From: Dichetophora obliterata
Taxonomy: Eukaryota; Arthropoda; Insecta; Diptera; Sciomyzidae
Length of the DNA: 64,000 nt
NCBI GenBank assembly: GCA_963920525.1
Contig: OY986436.1
Span: 180,438,361-180,502,360 of the forward strand
Direction of reading: 5' to 3'
Shown here: piece after piece, positions 12,228 to 23,558 of the stretch
Position numbering within the stretch: the stretch's first letter is position 1
Layout of the letters: every line of letters begins with the position of its first letter
Made by a program: the position numbers and the translations under genes
The notes under the pieces: model-generated
Database searches by the model: none
The model's input: only the letters and a program-made list of their open reading frames with translations
What the model was told of the DNA's origin: nothing

Positions 12228-12410
12228 CTGTTAGAGCGATTCGCTGTAGGAGATTGCGACAATGTCGATACTGCAATAAACTTCTGCAAAGACTTCGAAA
12301 AAGAAAGACTAATGAGCGATAAGCAAATGTTCATGGAGCTATTGAAGAGGCAGAACGAAGAAGTAAATTCGTTGAAAGAGGTTGTTGGCTTCCTGAAAAA
12401 CATTCATTAG
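12228..12410 (+). pseudogene. Short coding-like fragment with coiled-coil C-terminus, unrecognised
   Basis: A 60-codon open stretch has no ATG at its start and ends in TAG at 12408-12410. Its C-terminal half reads 'KQMFMELLKRQNEEVNSLKE' and is strongly amphipathic, as in a short coiled coil. Composition and codon use look more gene-like than the flanks. A TAA precedes it at 12225-12227. It may be the last exon of a decayed transposon or host gene. I do not recognise the family. Confidence 0.3.
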
Positions 12411-13114
12411 GCTGGGTCGGTATGATTTATGTCGGATTTCGGATCGGGTATGAAAAGTTATTAAAAAAAGGGAGCGATAGGGATGCACTTTACCTTTTCA
12501 CATCTTAAATTTTGTGAATTTTTTATTTAGGAATTTTTTCAAAAAGTTTTCGTATATCGGTCATTCCATGTCAAATCGGACGCTTTTGTCTAAAAACTAA
12601 TTTTGACTATTCCGATTTTTTTAAAATTTTGCATGTCGATAGAACTTTAAAAACAAAAAATATTTGCATACTTTTTTATAATTTGTTATTTTTTTTGCAG
12701 TTATACTCAGTGAAAAATTATAAAGGAAAACCAAAATTGTCATTTGGACATGTACTCAAACAACTATATTTTCTAAACCGTTAGTCCTACAAAAAAAAAA
12801 TTACGGACATATTTTAAAGATCTTGAATTGCTCCTTATTGTGGTGCCTTTTTTACAAACACTTTCGAGAAAAAATTAAAATTTTTTGACCACTAAAAATT
12901 TCATTCCTATATTTTGAGGTCAGCACTACTATTTTTTTGGCACTTTGAAAATATTATCGTATTGAGGCCTTCATTCTTAATGCATTCTCAAAATTTGATG
13001 TTGGAGAATTGATGTTTATTATTTTTAACGAAATTTTCAAAAACTGACTACACAATTAAGTACAAAATACTTTAATTTTTAATTAAACATGGAATTTTTA
13101 GTATTTTTTGATAA
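12411..13114. other. AT-rich stretch, nothing recognised
   Basis: No open frame with a domain and no clear terminal repeats. Contains 'ttccatgtcaaatcggacgc' near 12565, which looks like old repeat sequence. Confidence 0.45.
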
Positions 13115-13330
13115 GCTGCGCCAACAAAAACAGTAATATGCATTTCAGTAACATTTCAGGAGAGTAAACAACAAATTTTTTCAGAGCATTTCTAGTACTG
13201 CGAGCAATGACTGTTTTTGATCACTTCTAAATCATAAGAGATATAAAAAACTGCAAATGCACAAATGTGGGTTATGCAGATAGTGTAAGCAAAATTACAA
13301 AAATCACATAACTGTTTTTGTTGGCGCAGC
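13115..13330. mobile_element. 216-bp MITE with 20-bp perfect terminal repeats
   Basis: Both ends read GCTGCGCCAACAAAAACAGT inward, a perfect 20-bp inverted repeat. The interior is non-coding. No convincing target duplication was found, so no superfamily is assigned. Confidence 0.8.
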
Positions 13331-13510
13331 GACGATATGTAAAGACACATTAAAAACTTTTATCAACTCGTTAAAATACACTATTCCTCTGCAGACACTC
13401 TATTTTTGAAATTTGATGAAATATTTCTTGGTTGTAATTCCGTGATGTTAATACTAAATTATGTAAATTGTTTTAACATTTTATTTATATTTTTTTTTGT
13501 TCTTGTAAAC

Positions 13511-13935
13511 TTAAACAATAGCTGAAAAAGATGATGTAATGCACATATCAATTTTCCATTTGCTCCGTGGTATAAAGGAATGGTGGCTTAACGTCCCGCG
13601 TATCATTATTGCTTTTTCGAATCGCTTTTTGAGAAATTGTTTTTCAGAGTTGTACCGCTTTGATGAAAAATATTCCGATTCAATAATTGTCATGTTGTTT
13701 GAAACCCAATTATAAAATAATACAGGAGTATTTGTCGAATTATTAATGTTTGCCGACTAGCCTTTGCCGCAAGTCTTTTTACTGTACCTGCCAAACCATC
13801 ACATGGCCCTTTGCCGTGCGATGTTGCGTAAAAGAGCCATTCTGCGGTGATGCATAGATTTATAAAATTTTTTTTGATCTTATATTGAGTGACTGCTCCA
13901 TCTGAGAAGTAATATATTTTGTTTACTTCTCGCAA
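13511..13935 (-). pseudogene. Decayed fragment of a recurring insect ORF of unknown role
   Basis: Read on the minus strand from 13935, the frame gives 'IYYFSDGAVTQYKIKKNFIN' then 'ATSHGKGPCDGLAGTVKRLA'. I recognise these motifs (from memory) from a protein family repeated in insect and cnidarian genomes. A frameshift near 13745 moves the continuation into the frame ending at 13511, with 'YFSSKRYNSEKQFLKKRFEK' and 'GTLSHHSFIP'. The usual spacer between NLC and TAEW is shortened. The family probably travels with mobile elements; its biochemical role is unknown to me. Confidence 0.6.
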
Positions 13936-14084
13936 TTTTTTCAGCAGGAAATTAATTAAGCCACGCTAGAATAAATGAACTGCTACTGTGTCGTGCTTTA
14001 AGCATTACGAAATTGTATCGTAACCTATGCGCACTACATCCACATCAACTTTTTCAACTTTTGTTCAAATTTACAAGAACAAAA

Positions 14085-14950
14085 AAAATCTATAGTAATA
14101 AAACTCATTTTCTGTTTGATTGTTTGTTTGTTTGTTTGTTTGACCTTTATACAAATCTAAACGGCTCAACGGATTTTGCTCAAATTAGGTATACATAAAA
14201 TGTAACATAAAATGTTACATACTTAATTTTTGCTATGCCCCCTCTGAAATTTTTCAACTAACGGTAATTTTGTTATTATAAAACTTTTTAGTATCGGAGG
14301 TTTTTTTGTATTTAATTTTAAAAAATTTCTGTTATTTTGACATCAAAAACATTCACATATCTTCAAAATTGGAGAAATTTTCAGTATAACGACTTTTTCA
14401 TAAAACATCGTGGCCTAAGAATGAGAAAAAAACGACATGAAAATCAAAATTTGGTCTTTCGATGCAAATATCTCCGCTGTCCATTAATATATTTCATTCA
14501 AATTTTTTTTTTAAAAGTTCAACAAAATCATTTTACAGAAATAGGTTGAACTGTACCGTTAAGTAAGTGTATATATATTTTATGATTATGTCAAAAAAGG
14601 TCCAAAATATTGACTTTTTACTCAAAAAATGACTCAAAAATTGTTATTGTTGTAAAAACGAAATCAATTAAAAATTGCACATCTGGCTACCTTTCATATG
14701 ACATAGCATTTATTTGCAAAAATTCTTCCAGCTAAGCGCAAAAATTATTTTACTGTTTTTGTCATCAAAACAACAAGGGTACCTACCCCCTTTGATTTAT
14801 TTCGCGAAATTTAATTTTTCCAAAATGTTGTTTTTATATTTTTTAAAAAAAGTCAAGTCTCAAAAATAATTTATGTGAAAAATTATCCCAATATCTCTTT
14901 CCAATCAAAAGTTATGGCTAAAAATCTATTTTTTCATACCAGACTATTAA
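14085..14950 (+). repeat. Complete copy A of the 855-bp dispersed repeat
   Basis: One end is 'ctatagtaataaaactcatt' followed by a (TTTG)n microsatellite. The other end is near 'aaaatctattttttcatacc'. It is nearly identical to the two inverted copies at 18683-20373. There are no terminal inverted repeats. An open frame of about 70 codons at 14337 recurs in the other copies but reflects nucleotide identity more than coding constraint. Microsatellite-ended elements of this type are common in flies. Confidence 0.8.
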
Positions 14951-15384
14951 TAAAAAAACTTAGTTTTGTGTTAGAATTCTCTATACAGTTTGAACGTCCC
15001 CATTTATCTTTGAGAATGCAGTTGTGTGTCTAAAGTAATTACGATTATTATGGATTATATAAAATCTTCTTTATAGTTATCTACTTATTTTTTGCTACTT
15101 ATTTTGTTCTACTTATTTATTAGTCGCACGGTCTGAACGGTGCTTTTTTGGGTAGACCCACACGGGGTGAACGCGAACTGCCGCCAAATTATCCCAAATT
15201 TTTGGTGTTCGGAAAATTCCTCATTGCTTGTAAATGGTATGCCTCACATTGTAAGAATCGTTGATTGAAAGTTGCTTAATCAAAGTTGCTTTCATTTGAA
15301 TTTCAATATGACGCGATGTATGGTTATAGTCATGAAATAAGACCAACTTAAAAAAGGGCGCCGAATGACCCCGTTCTCCCCTAT
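14951..15384. other. Stretch between repeats, nothing recognised
   Basis: No gene supported. Near 15355-15384 the motif 'ccccgttctcccct' is the inverse of the motif abutting the F1 copy at 2735. Confidence 0.45.
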
Positions 15385-16290
15385 TGAATTTCGTTACGAT
15401 AGCTCTAAAATTACGGCTGTTATCGTGATCACAGACGGACGGACAGCCAGACAGCCAGACAGATGACAAGGACGGACATGGCTAAATCGACTCAGGAGGT
15501 AAGATAAGATAAAAATAATTTTTTGTGTAATTTTAAGAGATTTACCGTTTTTAACGACATTTAGTATCGACATTACAAATTCAAAGTTAATTTAAATTAG
15601 TAAGAAATTCTCTTTGACTGGACTAAAGTTAAAATGCCCTTACAGCCGTATTTGAGTATATTCGAGGCATTCAAAGTTGTATTGTTTTGATGACGTTACT
15701 TATATAGGGCGTGGTTTTTATACGCATATTTAAAATTTTAAACTCAGAATACACACTTATGATCAAAGCGTATGTGTTAAGCAAATATAAAGTTTAAACC
15801 ATTATTGTTTTGGATTTATGAAAGTTTTGCTACTATGATGACGTCACTTTGTTTTTTTACTAAATCCCAAGCATCGAAACTTATTTGCAAAATTTGAAGC
15901 CATTGTGCTCATTTTTGTATAATTTAGGGAAATTTTACAGTGCTATTACATTTTGAATAGAAAATAGGCGTGGTTTCCATGCGATTTTTACAAATTTTAT
16001 ACTTAAAATAGGTACATATTAAGGCTTAAAGCTTATGTGTAAAATTCGAAGTCATTAGATTAATTTTTGTGGTATTTAAAGAGATTTTACTGTTTTGGTA
16101 AAGTAACTTTGTATGGGAGGTAGGCGTGGTTTTCCTTCGGTTTCGCTTATATACAAACTTGATCTCTTTTTTGAATAAAAAGCTTATAGATTGAATTTCG
16201 TTACGATAACTCCAAAATTACGGCTGTTTTCAGATCACCGACGGACAGACATAACAGTCATAAAAGGAGTGGCATAACAAAATCTAAGAA
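15385..16290 (+). repeat. F1 dispersed repeat, end piece plus a fuller copy
   Basis: 15385-15530 carries the F1 terminal part ('gaatttcgttacgata', then 'gacggacggacagccagaca'). 15600-16290 carries a fuller copy with internal 'gggaggtaggcgtggtttt' and the same terminal part at 16190-16260 ('ccgacggacagacat'). The same order occurs at 38900-39533. Non-coding; the transposition mechanism is not evident. Confidence 0.65.
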
Positions 16291-16333
16291 AAACAAAAAT
16301 ATATTTAGAAAATGATAATGTTTCGCGTGACTT

Positions 16334-17280
16334 GGCAGAGCTGGATTTTTATTTAATTCCACCTCAGTTCCAATTTCTTGAAATTAGGAATTGCTAATTG
16401 AACATCTCAATTCCTCAGGAATGTAATTACATTACAGGAATTATAATAAGTAATGGAACATCTCAATTCCCCAGGAATGGAATTGGAAAAATCTTCAATT
16501 CCATTACAGGAATTGTAATTGGTATTTGAATTCCATAACAGGAATTGTAATTGGTATTTGAATACCTTAATTCCTCGTAATGGAATTGGAAAAAAATTGT
16601 CAATTCCATTACAGGAATTATAATGGGTAATTTACCAATTCAATTCCTTAGGAATGGAATTGAAAAATTGTAAATTCCATTACGGGAATTGTAATTGGTG
16701 ATTGAGTCTAATAGAATTGGTAACATCGCTTTGTTAGTAGATTAATGAAATTGTCTAAAGGACTGTGGAATTAGTGTACCCAGCACCTTGGAAAAAGTCG
16801 GCGGGATTGCACCAGGTAGCGTAGCAGCTATTAATTTTGTTCTAACTCAAAATGTGGTATTAAATTAAAAAATTGGTAATTTCGATAATTCATTTATTTG
16901 TAAACATTTCATTAACCAACTAACAGTGGAAGTCAAATAAAGTTTTCTAATACATAATGAAGTAGTATTGAGTTAATGAAAAAGTAATTGATATGTTTAC
17001 TTCAAATTGCAATTCTTGTAATATAATTATCGATTTTTTCCAATTACATTTATCAGGAATTGAGTGTTCAATTACCAATTATAAATACTGTAATGGAATT
17101 GACCATTTTTCAATTCCATTCCAAAGAATTGAGGTGTTCAATTACCAATTACAATTCCTGTAATGGAATATACGAATTTTTCCAATTCCATTCCATAGGA
17201 ATGGAGAGGACCAATCACCAATTCCTAATTCCAGGGATTGGAATTGAATTGTAATGAGGATTTTTTGACCCTGCTCTGCC
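16334..17280. mobile_element. Foldback element built of GGAATTG/CAATTCC repeats
   Basis: The ends are inverted (GGCAGAGCTGG on the left, GGCAGAGCAGGG on the right, opposite strand). From 16355 to 16715 many degenerate copies of 'aattccattacaggaattgt' follow each other. From 16990 to 17260 the same motif appears in opposite orientation. The centre (about 16720-16985) is unique. The structure could form extended stem-loops. CAGAG-type termini occur in hAT elements, but no 8-bp duplication is visible. Confidence 0.75.
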
Positions 17281-17889
17281 TCTGGGGGTGATAGGGATTA
17301 AGACTTCGTGACAACTTGTGTCGTAGTGAAAGTGGGTCTAAAATGGTCCAAAAACGTGCGAAATGTTATGTGCGATATATGTTTTAATTTTTCTAAATGA
17401 ACACTATTGTTTTTTTTAACTAAAAAGGTTGGAATGACATAAAGTTAACACTACATTATAGCGCAAAAAGCAAATTTCAGATAAAAACTAGCTGATATAC
17501 CCGGTGTTACTCGAGAGTCATTTATATAAAAATTTTCATATACACTTTTCGATTTAATGTTTTTGTAAATTTTGAAATTTTGTAAAAACGTGTTAAATTT
17601 AAGTTTGAGACGACTATAAAAATATTAGTTTAAAAATTTACCAAGCTTTTTTAACGAAAAAATTATTTTATCACTGTTTTTTACAAATCAAAAACTGTTT
17701 TTTAGTTCTAAACTGAATTTACTGGCTACTGGTAAGCATGTTACTTGCACTTCGCTAATGAAAATCAAATTTATAAAAATCTTCCTAAAATTTTTTAGTA
17801 GTTTTTCCAGTTGAAATATAACAATTAGATTGTCTCTAAATAAAAAATTAATATAAATTGAGTCAGATAGTCGATGCAATTTCTTAAAT
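17281..17889. other. AT-rich stretch, nothing recognised
   Basis: No supported gene or repeat boundary. Confidence 0.5.
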
Positions 17890-18075
17890 CTTCTGAATTC
17901 CTATTTTATACGAAAAATTGCACAGTCGTTTTTTAATGTAAATTAGCCAAAAAGGTGTAAGTTAAGAAAGCAGTCGATTTTTCTTCTGAATTCCTATTTT
18001 ATACGAAAAATTGCACAGTCGTTTTTTAATGTAAATTAGCCAAAAAGGTGTAAGTTAAGAAAGCAGTCGATTTTT
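17890..18075 (+). repeat. Perfect tandem duplication, 2 x 93 bp
   Basis: The unit starting 'cttctgaattcctattttat' at 17890 recurs at 17983 with no differences that I can see, ending with 'cagtcgattttt'. The identity implies a recent duplication. Confidence 0.92.
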
Positions 18076-18682
18076 AATTTTTATTATAAAATATACAGCA
18101 ACCTGTAGCAATAGTATCGACGTTAACAGATCGACATAAATCCAGCTGAAAAATTTGCAAGAACAGTGCAAGAAGTGCTATTATGTTATTTGCTGCAAGT
18201 TTACGCTGTGTGCGAAAAGAACTAAATTGGATAACAGTTACCGACTTTTCTAATATATTGGAATCGTGTCGGTAGTGCAGTACATATTCCTAATTTATAA
18301 TATTTTCCAGCATACTTTTCAGCATACTTTCGGTTAGTATGCAATTGAACCGAAAAATTTGTTCAATGCAGCCAAGCTTACAACCATGATTGGAGAGTTA
18401 AAATGTCAAAATTTCGCTGTGTTTAATATGTCGGTACATTTAATTGGCGTGGAAATTTGACTTTCAACAATATAGTTCAAATAACACATTAAACATGAAA
18501 AATTAACTCTTACAGCATTCTTATTCACAGTCATCTTTTCGATGATACAATGATATAAATAGAACATTTAAAGTACCATTGATAAAGAACTGAGTTACAA
18601 CGGTGAAACAATAGTGAGAAAAATGACAAATCACAACAAAACAAATTTAACAGGAGGGGGGTGGGGAGGCAAAAAGTATAGA
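18076..18682. other. AT-rich stretch, nothing recognised
   Basis: No supported gene. A short direct repeat, 'cagcatacttttcagcatac', lies near 18308-18330. Confidence 0.45.
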
Positions 18683-20373
18683 TTTCTTTAGCCATAACTT
18701 TTGATTGGAAAGAGATATTGGGTTAATTTTTTCACATAAATTATTTTTGAGACTTGACTTTTTTGTAAAAAATATAAAAACAACATTTTGGAAAAAATAA
18801 ATTTCGCAAAAAAAATCAAAGGGGGTACCCTTGTTGTTTTGATGACAAAAACAGTAAAATAATTTTTGCGCTTAGCTGGAAGAATTTTTGCAAATAAATG
18901 CTATGTCATATGAAAGGTAGCCAGATGTGCAATTTTTAATTGATTTCATTTTTACAACAACAACAATTTTTGAGTCATTTTTTGAGTAAAAAGTCAATAT
19001 TTTGGACCTTTTTTGACATAATCATAAAACATATATACACTGACTTAACGGTACAGTTCAACCTATTTTTGTAAAGTGATTTTATTGAACTTTTGAACAA
19101 AAAAAATTTGAATGAAATATATTAATGGACAGCGGAGATATTTGCATCGAAAGACCAAACTTTGATTTTCATGTCGTTTTTTTCTCATTCTTAGGTAACG
19201 ATGTTTTATGAAAAAGTCGTTGTACTGAAAATTTCTCCAATTTTGAAGATATGTGAGTGTTTTTGACGTCAAAATAACAAAAAAATTTTAAAATTAAATA
19301 CACAAAAATCTCCGATACTAAAAAGTTTTATAATAACAAAATTACCGTTAGTTGAAAAATTTCAGAGGGGGCGTGGCAAAAACTAAGTATGTAACATTTT
19401 AAGTTGGGATAAACTTAATATGTGTACTTAGTTTGAGCAAAATCCGTTGAGCCGTTTAGATTTGTATAAAGGCCAAACAAACAAACAAACAGAAAATGAG
19501 TTTTATTACTATAGGTAGTCAGTTGTATGAAAAAATAGATTTTTAGCCATAACTTTTGATTGGAAAGAGATATTGGGTTAATTTTTTCACATAAATTATT
19601 TTTGAGACTTGACTTTTTTGTAAAAAATATAAAAACAACATTTTGGAAAAAATAAATTTCGCGAAAAAAATCAAAGGGGGTAGGTACCCCTGTTGTTTTG
19701 ATGACAAAAACAGTAAAATAATTTTTGCGCTTAGCTGGAAGAATTTTTGCAAATAAATGCTATGTCATATGAAAGGTAGCCAGATGTGCAATTTTTAATT
19801 GATTTCATTTTTACAACAACAACAATTTTTGAGTCATTTTTTGAGTAAAAAGTCAATATTTTGGACCTTTTTTGACATAATCATAAAACATATATACACT
19901 GACTTAACGGTACAGTTCAACCTATTTTTGTGAAGTGATTTTATTGAACTTTTGAACAAAAAAAATTTGAATGAAATATATTAATGGACAGCGGAGATAT
20001 TTGCATCGAAAGACCAAACTTTGATTTTCATGTCGTTTTTTTCTCATTCTTAGGTAACGATGTTTTATGAAAAAGTCGTTGTACTGAAAATTTCTCCAAT
20101 TTTGAAGATATGTGAGTGTTTTTGACGTCAAAATAACAAAAAAATTTTAAAATTAAATACACAAAAATCTCCGATACTAAAAAGTTTTATAATAACAAAA
20201 TTACCGTTAGTTTAAAAATTTCAGAGGGGGCGTGGCAAAAACTAAGTATGTAACATTTTAAGTTGGGATAAACTTAATATGTGTACTTAGTTTGAGCAAA
20301 ATCCGTTGAGCCGTTTAGATTTGTATAAAGGCCAAACAAACAAACAAACAGAAAATGAGTTTTATTACTATAG
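18683..20373 (-). repeat. Tandem pair (copies B and C) of the 855-bp dispersed repeat
   Basis: Two head-to-tail copies on the minus strand, with a period of 855 bp ('gccataacttttgattgg' at 18691 and 19546). Each ends in (CAAA)n and 'gagttttattactatag'. They differ only at scattered bases. A third copy lies in the opposite orientation at 14085-14950, so this pair and that copy form a large inverted arrangement. A tandem pair could come from unequal exchange or from insertion at a preferred end. Confidence 0.9.
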
Positions 20374-20568
20374 ATTATTCAAAAAAATGCAGATGAAGAT
20401 AGTTAGATGGGAAAAATATAAAAAAAATGTAAGATTATTCCGTTTTTTTTTAAGAGAGATCACATTTTAAGCATGTTTTGTGGATAAGCTTTGCTCTAAA
20501 AACTAGTTTATTTTAAGTAATAACATTCAAAAGTGATTCAATCACTAGAAATCGTAATTTTTCATTAA

Positions 20569-21630
20569 AACGACGCACAGTGGTTTCAAAGTGGAATTAA
20601 ATAATTTTTTATGTTGTAATTTTTGTTCGTTTTTTTTAATTTAAGTTTAGAAATGTTTCAATAACATATGTTAAAAAAAATCTAAGATAAGTCTTCTCAA
20701 TTTTTGTGGACGAGCAGTGAATATCGGCAAAATTTTTTCTCTCAAAAGCAGCCATGATTTTGAGCCGGATTCCGGTTGGAACTGCTCCAAAATAATTGCT
20801 TATATTCACTTAAACCTTTTTATATACAATATTGTGATGTATCTAAACAACATTTTTATTAATGATTAATATACTTTTTTTATTATTGTGTTTTTTTTAA
20901 TAATTTTATATAGACCATGTTTTTTTCCAGATTCCAAAGTTTGGTGGACCAGAACTAAGTTATCGACACTTATCGACGGTTTCTAACTATAAAAATCTTA
21001 AACTTTAGGCTTTTAGTAAGCATTCAAAAAAAAATTGGCTGCTAGTAGCAGCTAACCTGGTTTTAACGAACAAAATAGTGAATGCATATTTATACCCATA
21101 TGCGTACTGCACACATTGTCATAAAGAATATGTAATATTTTTTCTTCTTTTTTTCTTATTTTAATTATAACGCAAATTCCTAAATGTTATATAATAACAC
21201 ACATATTTTATATTCTTTATTGAGTTGTTTTGATATAGCTGCAATAAAAAGAGAAATATTTTTTGTAAGTGCTCTTATATAGTTCATTTCAAATTATGTG
21301 TATACAAAATTTTATTGGTATACGACTACTCCATCTTAATGCTATGCAAATATCGTGTAAAAAGTATGGGAGGTGGGCGTGGCAAATTCGTTTTAATCTA
21401 CATATATATTTCAAATCCTGGAGTGAGTTGTTTTGATATAACTTCAATACGAAAAAAATATAGCTTTTTAAAATTTTGTGTTATATGAGAGGTAGGCGTG
21501 TTTGTGGGCGGATTTCAAAATTTTTTCTAATAGAGGTAATTCCAACTTATGTACAAAATTTTATTGCTCTACGACGACTGCTTCTATTTTTTTCCAAACT
21601 TTGTATGGGATTAAACCACTGTGCGTCGTT
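20569..21630. mobile_element. TIR element with ACGACGCACAGTGGTTT ends
   Basis: A 17-bp perfect inverted repeat (ACGACGCACAGTGGTTT) marks both ends, at about 20570 and 21629. The flanks TCATTAAA and TCATCTTA agree in 5 of 8 bases, so an 8-bp duplication is only suggestive. The interior has 'gtatgggaggtgggcgtggc' and related phrases and no coding frame. Confidence 0.65.
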
Positions 21631-22397
21631 CATCTTATAAAAACACTTTAATATTATGCTTTTTTTACCATGTTAACAAAAATGTGGTTTTGTATGATAA
21701 CTGAATTTTTGGATTATCTTAATAAACTGCAGCTATTTTTTACGGTCTGACTTAGAAAGAATATTTTTTTATATCATGGCTGCTATGTGAAAACTATTTA
21801 TTTGATAAAACTAAATCAATCATAAAACCATGACAAGGATTACATCCACCTAGAATTACATCCAACCCATGTAAACGTTAAAATTTGCCTTTTCTTAAAA
21901 ATAATAGTTTGGTTTTATTTCTATAGGATTTTGAGAATTTTCAATCTGTAAAATGATAAATGTTAGATGTGCACTATTAAAAATATCTACAATGCCTCAC
22001 GTAGGGTGTGACACAAAGGTTTGGCTTTGAGGTGCACTATATTATGAATCTATGCTAGAATGATGTCTTGCGAGACCAAAAACGACCATATAGCATTATG
22101 TAGCTATAATAACTTTTATTCTAATTAGCCTGTAGCTCCGCGATGGCTTATGCAGCAAAAGAAAAACATGCATGACTTGAAGGAGTAACGAACGACATTG
22201 CCCGACATTCCACCATTCCACTAATGAAGTTGGAATTTTTGTCCACATTCATACCGCAAAATGCGACCATGTTAGCTGTAACTAATTAAGTCTAGCAATA
22301 CTCGAAAAAGACTTCCGTTGAAAATTGCAAAAAAAAAAGAAAGAAATGAAAACAAGCACGCAGAAGTGCCTTTATATGTATATGACGATATTTTGCA
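21631..22397. other. Intergenic stretch downstream of the host gene
   Basis: No supported gene. The last 120 bases before 22443 are the inferred 3' UTR and downstream region of the minus-strand gene. Confidence 0.5.
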
Positions 22398-22403
22398 TTT
22401 TAT
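22398..22403 (-). terminator. AATAAA polyadenylation signal
   Basis: AATAAA on the minus strand lies about 40 nt past the stop codon of the 371-codon gene, the expected distance for a short 3' UTR. Confidence 0.65.
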
Positions 22404-22442
22404 TGTTGTGTTTAATCACTTTTACTACATGTTACTTTTCTT

Positions 22443-23558
22443 TCAAAAACTCGCCGATTGACAACGTCTTAATTTTGGCGAACGCTCTACAACATCTGTA
22501 CCAAGTCCAGAGTCATTGGCACGATCGTCCTCTGACGATGAAGATTTGTTCCAACGCACAAAATATGTTTTATAAACAACTGCGTGAATTTTTGATTTCG
22601 GCTTCTTTGGGCCACGCGACTGAAATGCTCTCAGAAGCCAGCGAATAGCATTAAAATGTCCTTGAGTTTTGAGCTGATTCTTCTTTGGATCCATTCTGCT
22701 AATTTGCTCTGCTCCATGCTGATAGTATGCGGCAATATTGCCATTGAGTGTCGTGATGTCAGGAGTAACCAGAGCACCATGAGGATTCAGTGTAATGCTC
22801 TCACGCATTGAAGAATTGAAGTGATTGTCCCTGGGCAAAGTTGTCTGGGTCGGTATTGTGTTATTAGACACAATGTGGTCATTTGAGTTAGAGTTAGCTG
22901 ATTCTAGCGCATGTGGATTTTCCTCATTTAAGTCACTCTTAGTTGGTTTTTCTTCTTCAATCTTTTTAGATTTTTTTGCTAAGAATCTTTTGGCCCGTTT
23001 TGGCCCACTTATTGTGGTAACCGTTGTGTAAATTTCTTTTTCAGCTTCTACTGTACTACCGTTGGAAACAGCACCTACTTCTATAGAATCCCCCACTGCG
23101 TCTATCCTCTCTTCCTTAAAATCTGGGTGCATAGGTGATATCTTGCAGCTGCGCTTGTATCGAAAATGTTTCGCTGCCGAACTGCCTGTTTTACTCCTTG
23201 GTTCTTTTCTTATCTCTGCTATTTGCATCTCATCCTCAGTCTCATTTTCCTCCATAATACTCTCGATCTGTGATGATCTGCGCCAGCATGATTCGGGCAT
23301 TTTAACCAGCATGAAATGATCGTTTAACAAACACACTTGGGACACGTGCTCTGGTTCAGTTTCCAGCGCAAAAAATTCATAGAGATCAGCTCCTTGGTAA
23401 ACGTTAAAGTCACCTTTGGCCAACACATCATTGACCAGAAGATGACGTAGGTCCTTAGGCTCGTCACCTGGTAATCCGTGCTGTGGTGAGCTTTGTAAAG
23501 CTTGATTGATTTTCTGCGTTAAGTCCGATTCAAAATTATCTTTAAAATCTTCCAACAT
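22443..23558 (-). CDS. Putative host gene, 371-aa protein of unknown function
   Basis: This is the only long intact frame in the window that is not a transposase. The ATG at 23556-23558 is chosen because an in-frame TAA lies about 14 codons upstream. The product is hydrophilic with no signal peptide or membrane segment. The N-terminal 100 residues contain the best-ordered part (hydrophobic 'LRHLLVNDVLAKGDF' and 'CLLNDHFMLVKMP'). Residues 101-125 are acidic then basic. A lysine-rich stretch at about 186-200 ('GPKRAKRFLAKKSKK') could be a nuclear localisation signal. Residues 210-270 are Asn/Ser/Thr-rich and probably disordered. The C-terminus has a hydrophobic segment at 302-313, a basic run and a Ser/Asp tail with 'NDSGLGT' near 348-354, which loosely fits a DSGxx[ST] phosphodegron. 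GC content is higher than in the flanks, and an AATAAA follows the stop. I do not recognise the family. It may be single-exon or the last exon of a larger gene. Confidence 0.75.
   Translation of the reverse strand: MLEDFKDNFESDLTQKINQALQSSPQHGLPGDEPKDLRHLLVNDVLAKGDFNVYQGADLYEFFALETEPEHVSQVCLLNDHFMLVKMPESCWRRSSQIESIMEENETEDEMQIAEIRKEPRSKTGSSAAKHFRYKRSCKISPMHPDFKEERIDAVGDSIEVGAVSNGSTVEAEKEIYTTVTTISGPKRAKRFLAKKSKKIEEEKPTKSDLNEENPHALESANSNSNDHIVSNNTIPTQTTLPRDNHFNSSMRESITLNPHGALVTPDITTLNGNIAAYYQHGAEQISRMDPKKNQLKTQGHFNAIRWLLRAFQSRGPKKPKSKIHAVVYKTYFVRWNKSSSSEDDRANDSGLGTDVVERSPKLRRCQSASF

Noticed and set aside
14337..14549. 70-codon frame conserved in repeat copies A, B and C
   Set aside because: Conservation follows from near-identity of the DNA repeats; the older copy at 58455 has stops and frameshifts in the same region.
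22325..22648. 107-codon plus-strand frame
   Set aside because: It overlaps the C-terminus of the 371-codon minus-strand gene in antisense and has no domain.
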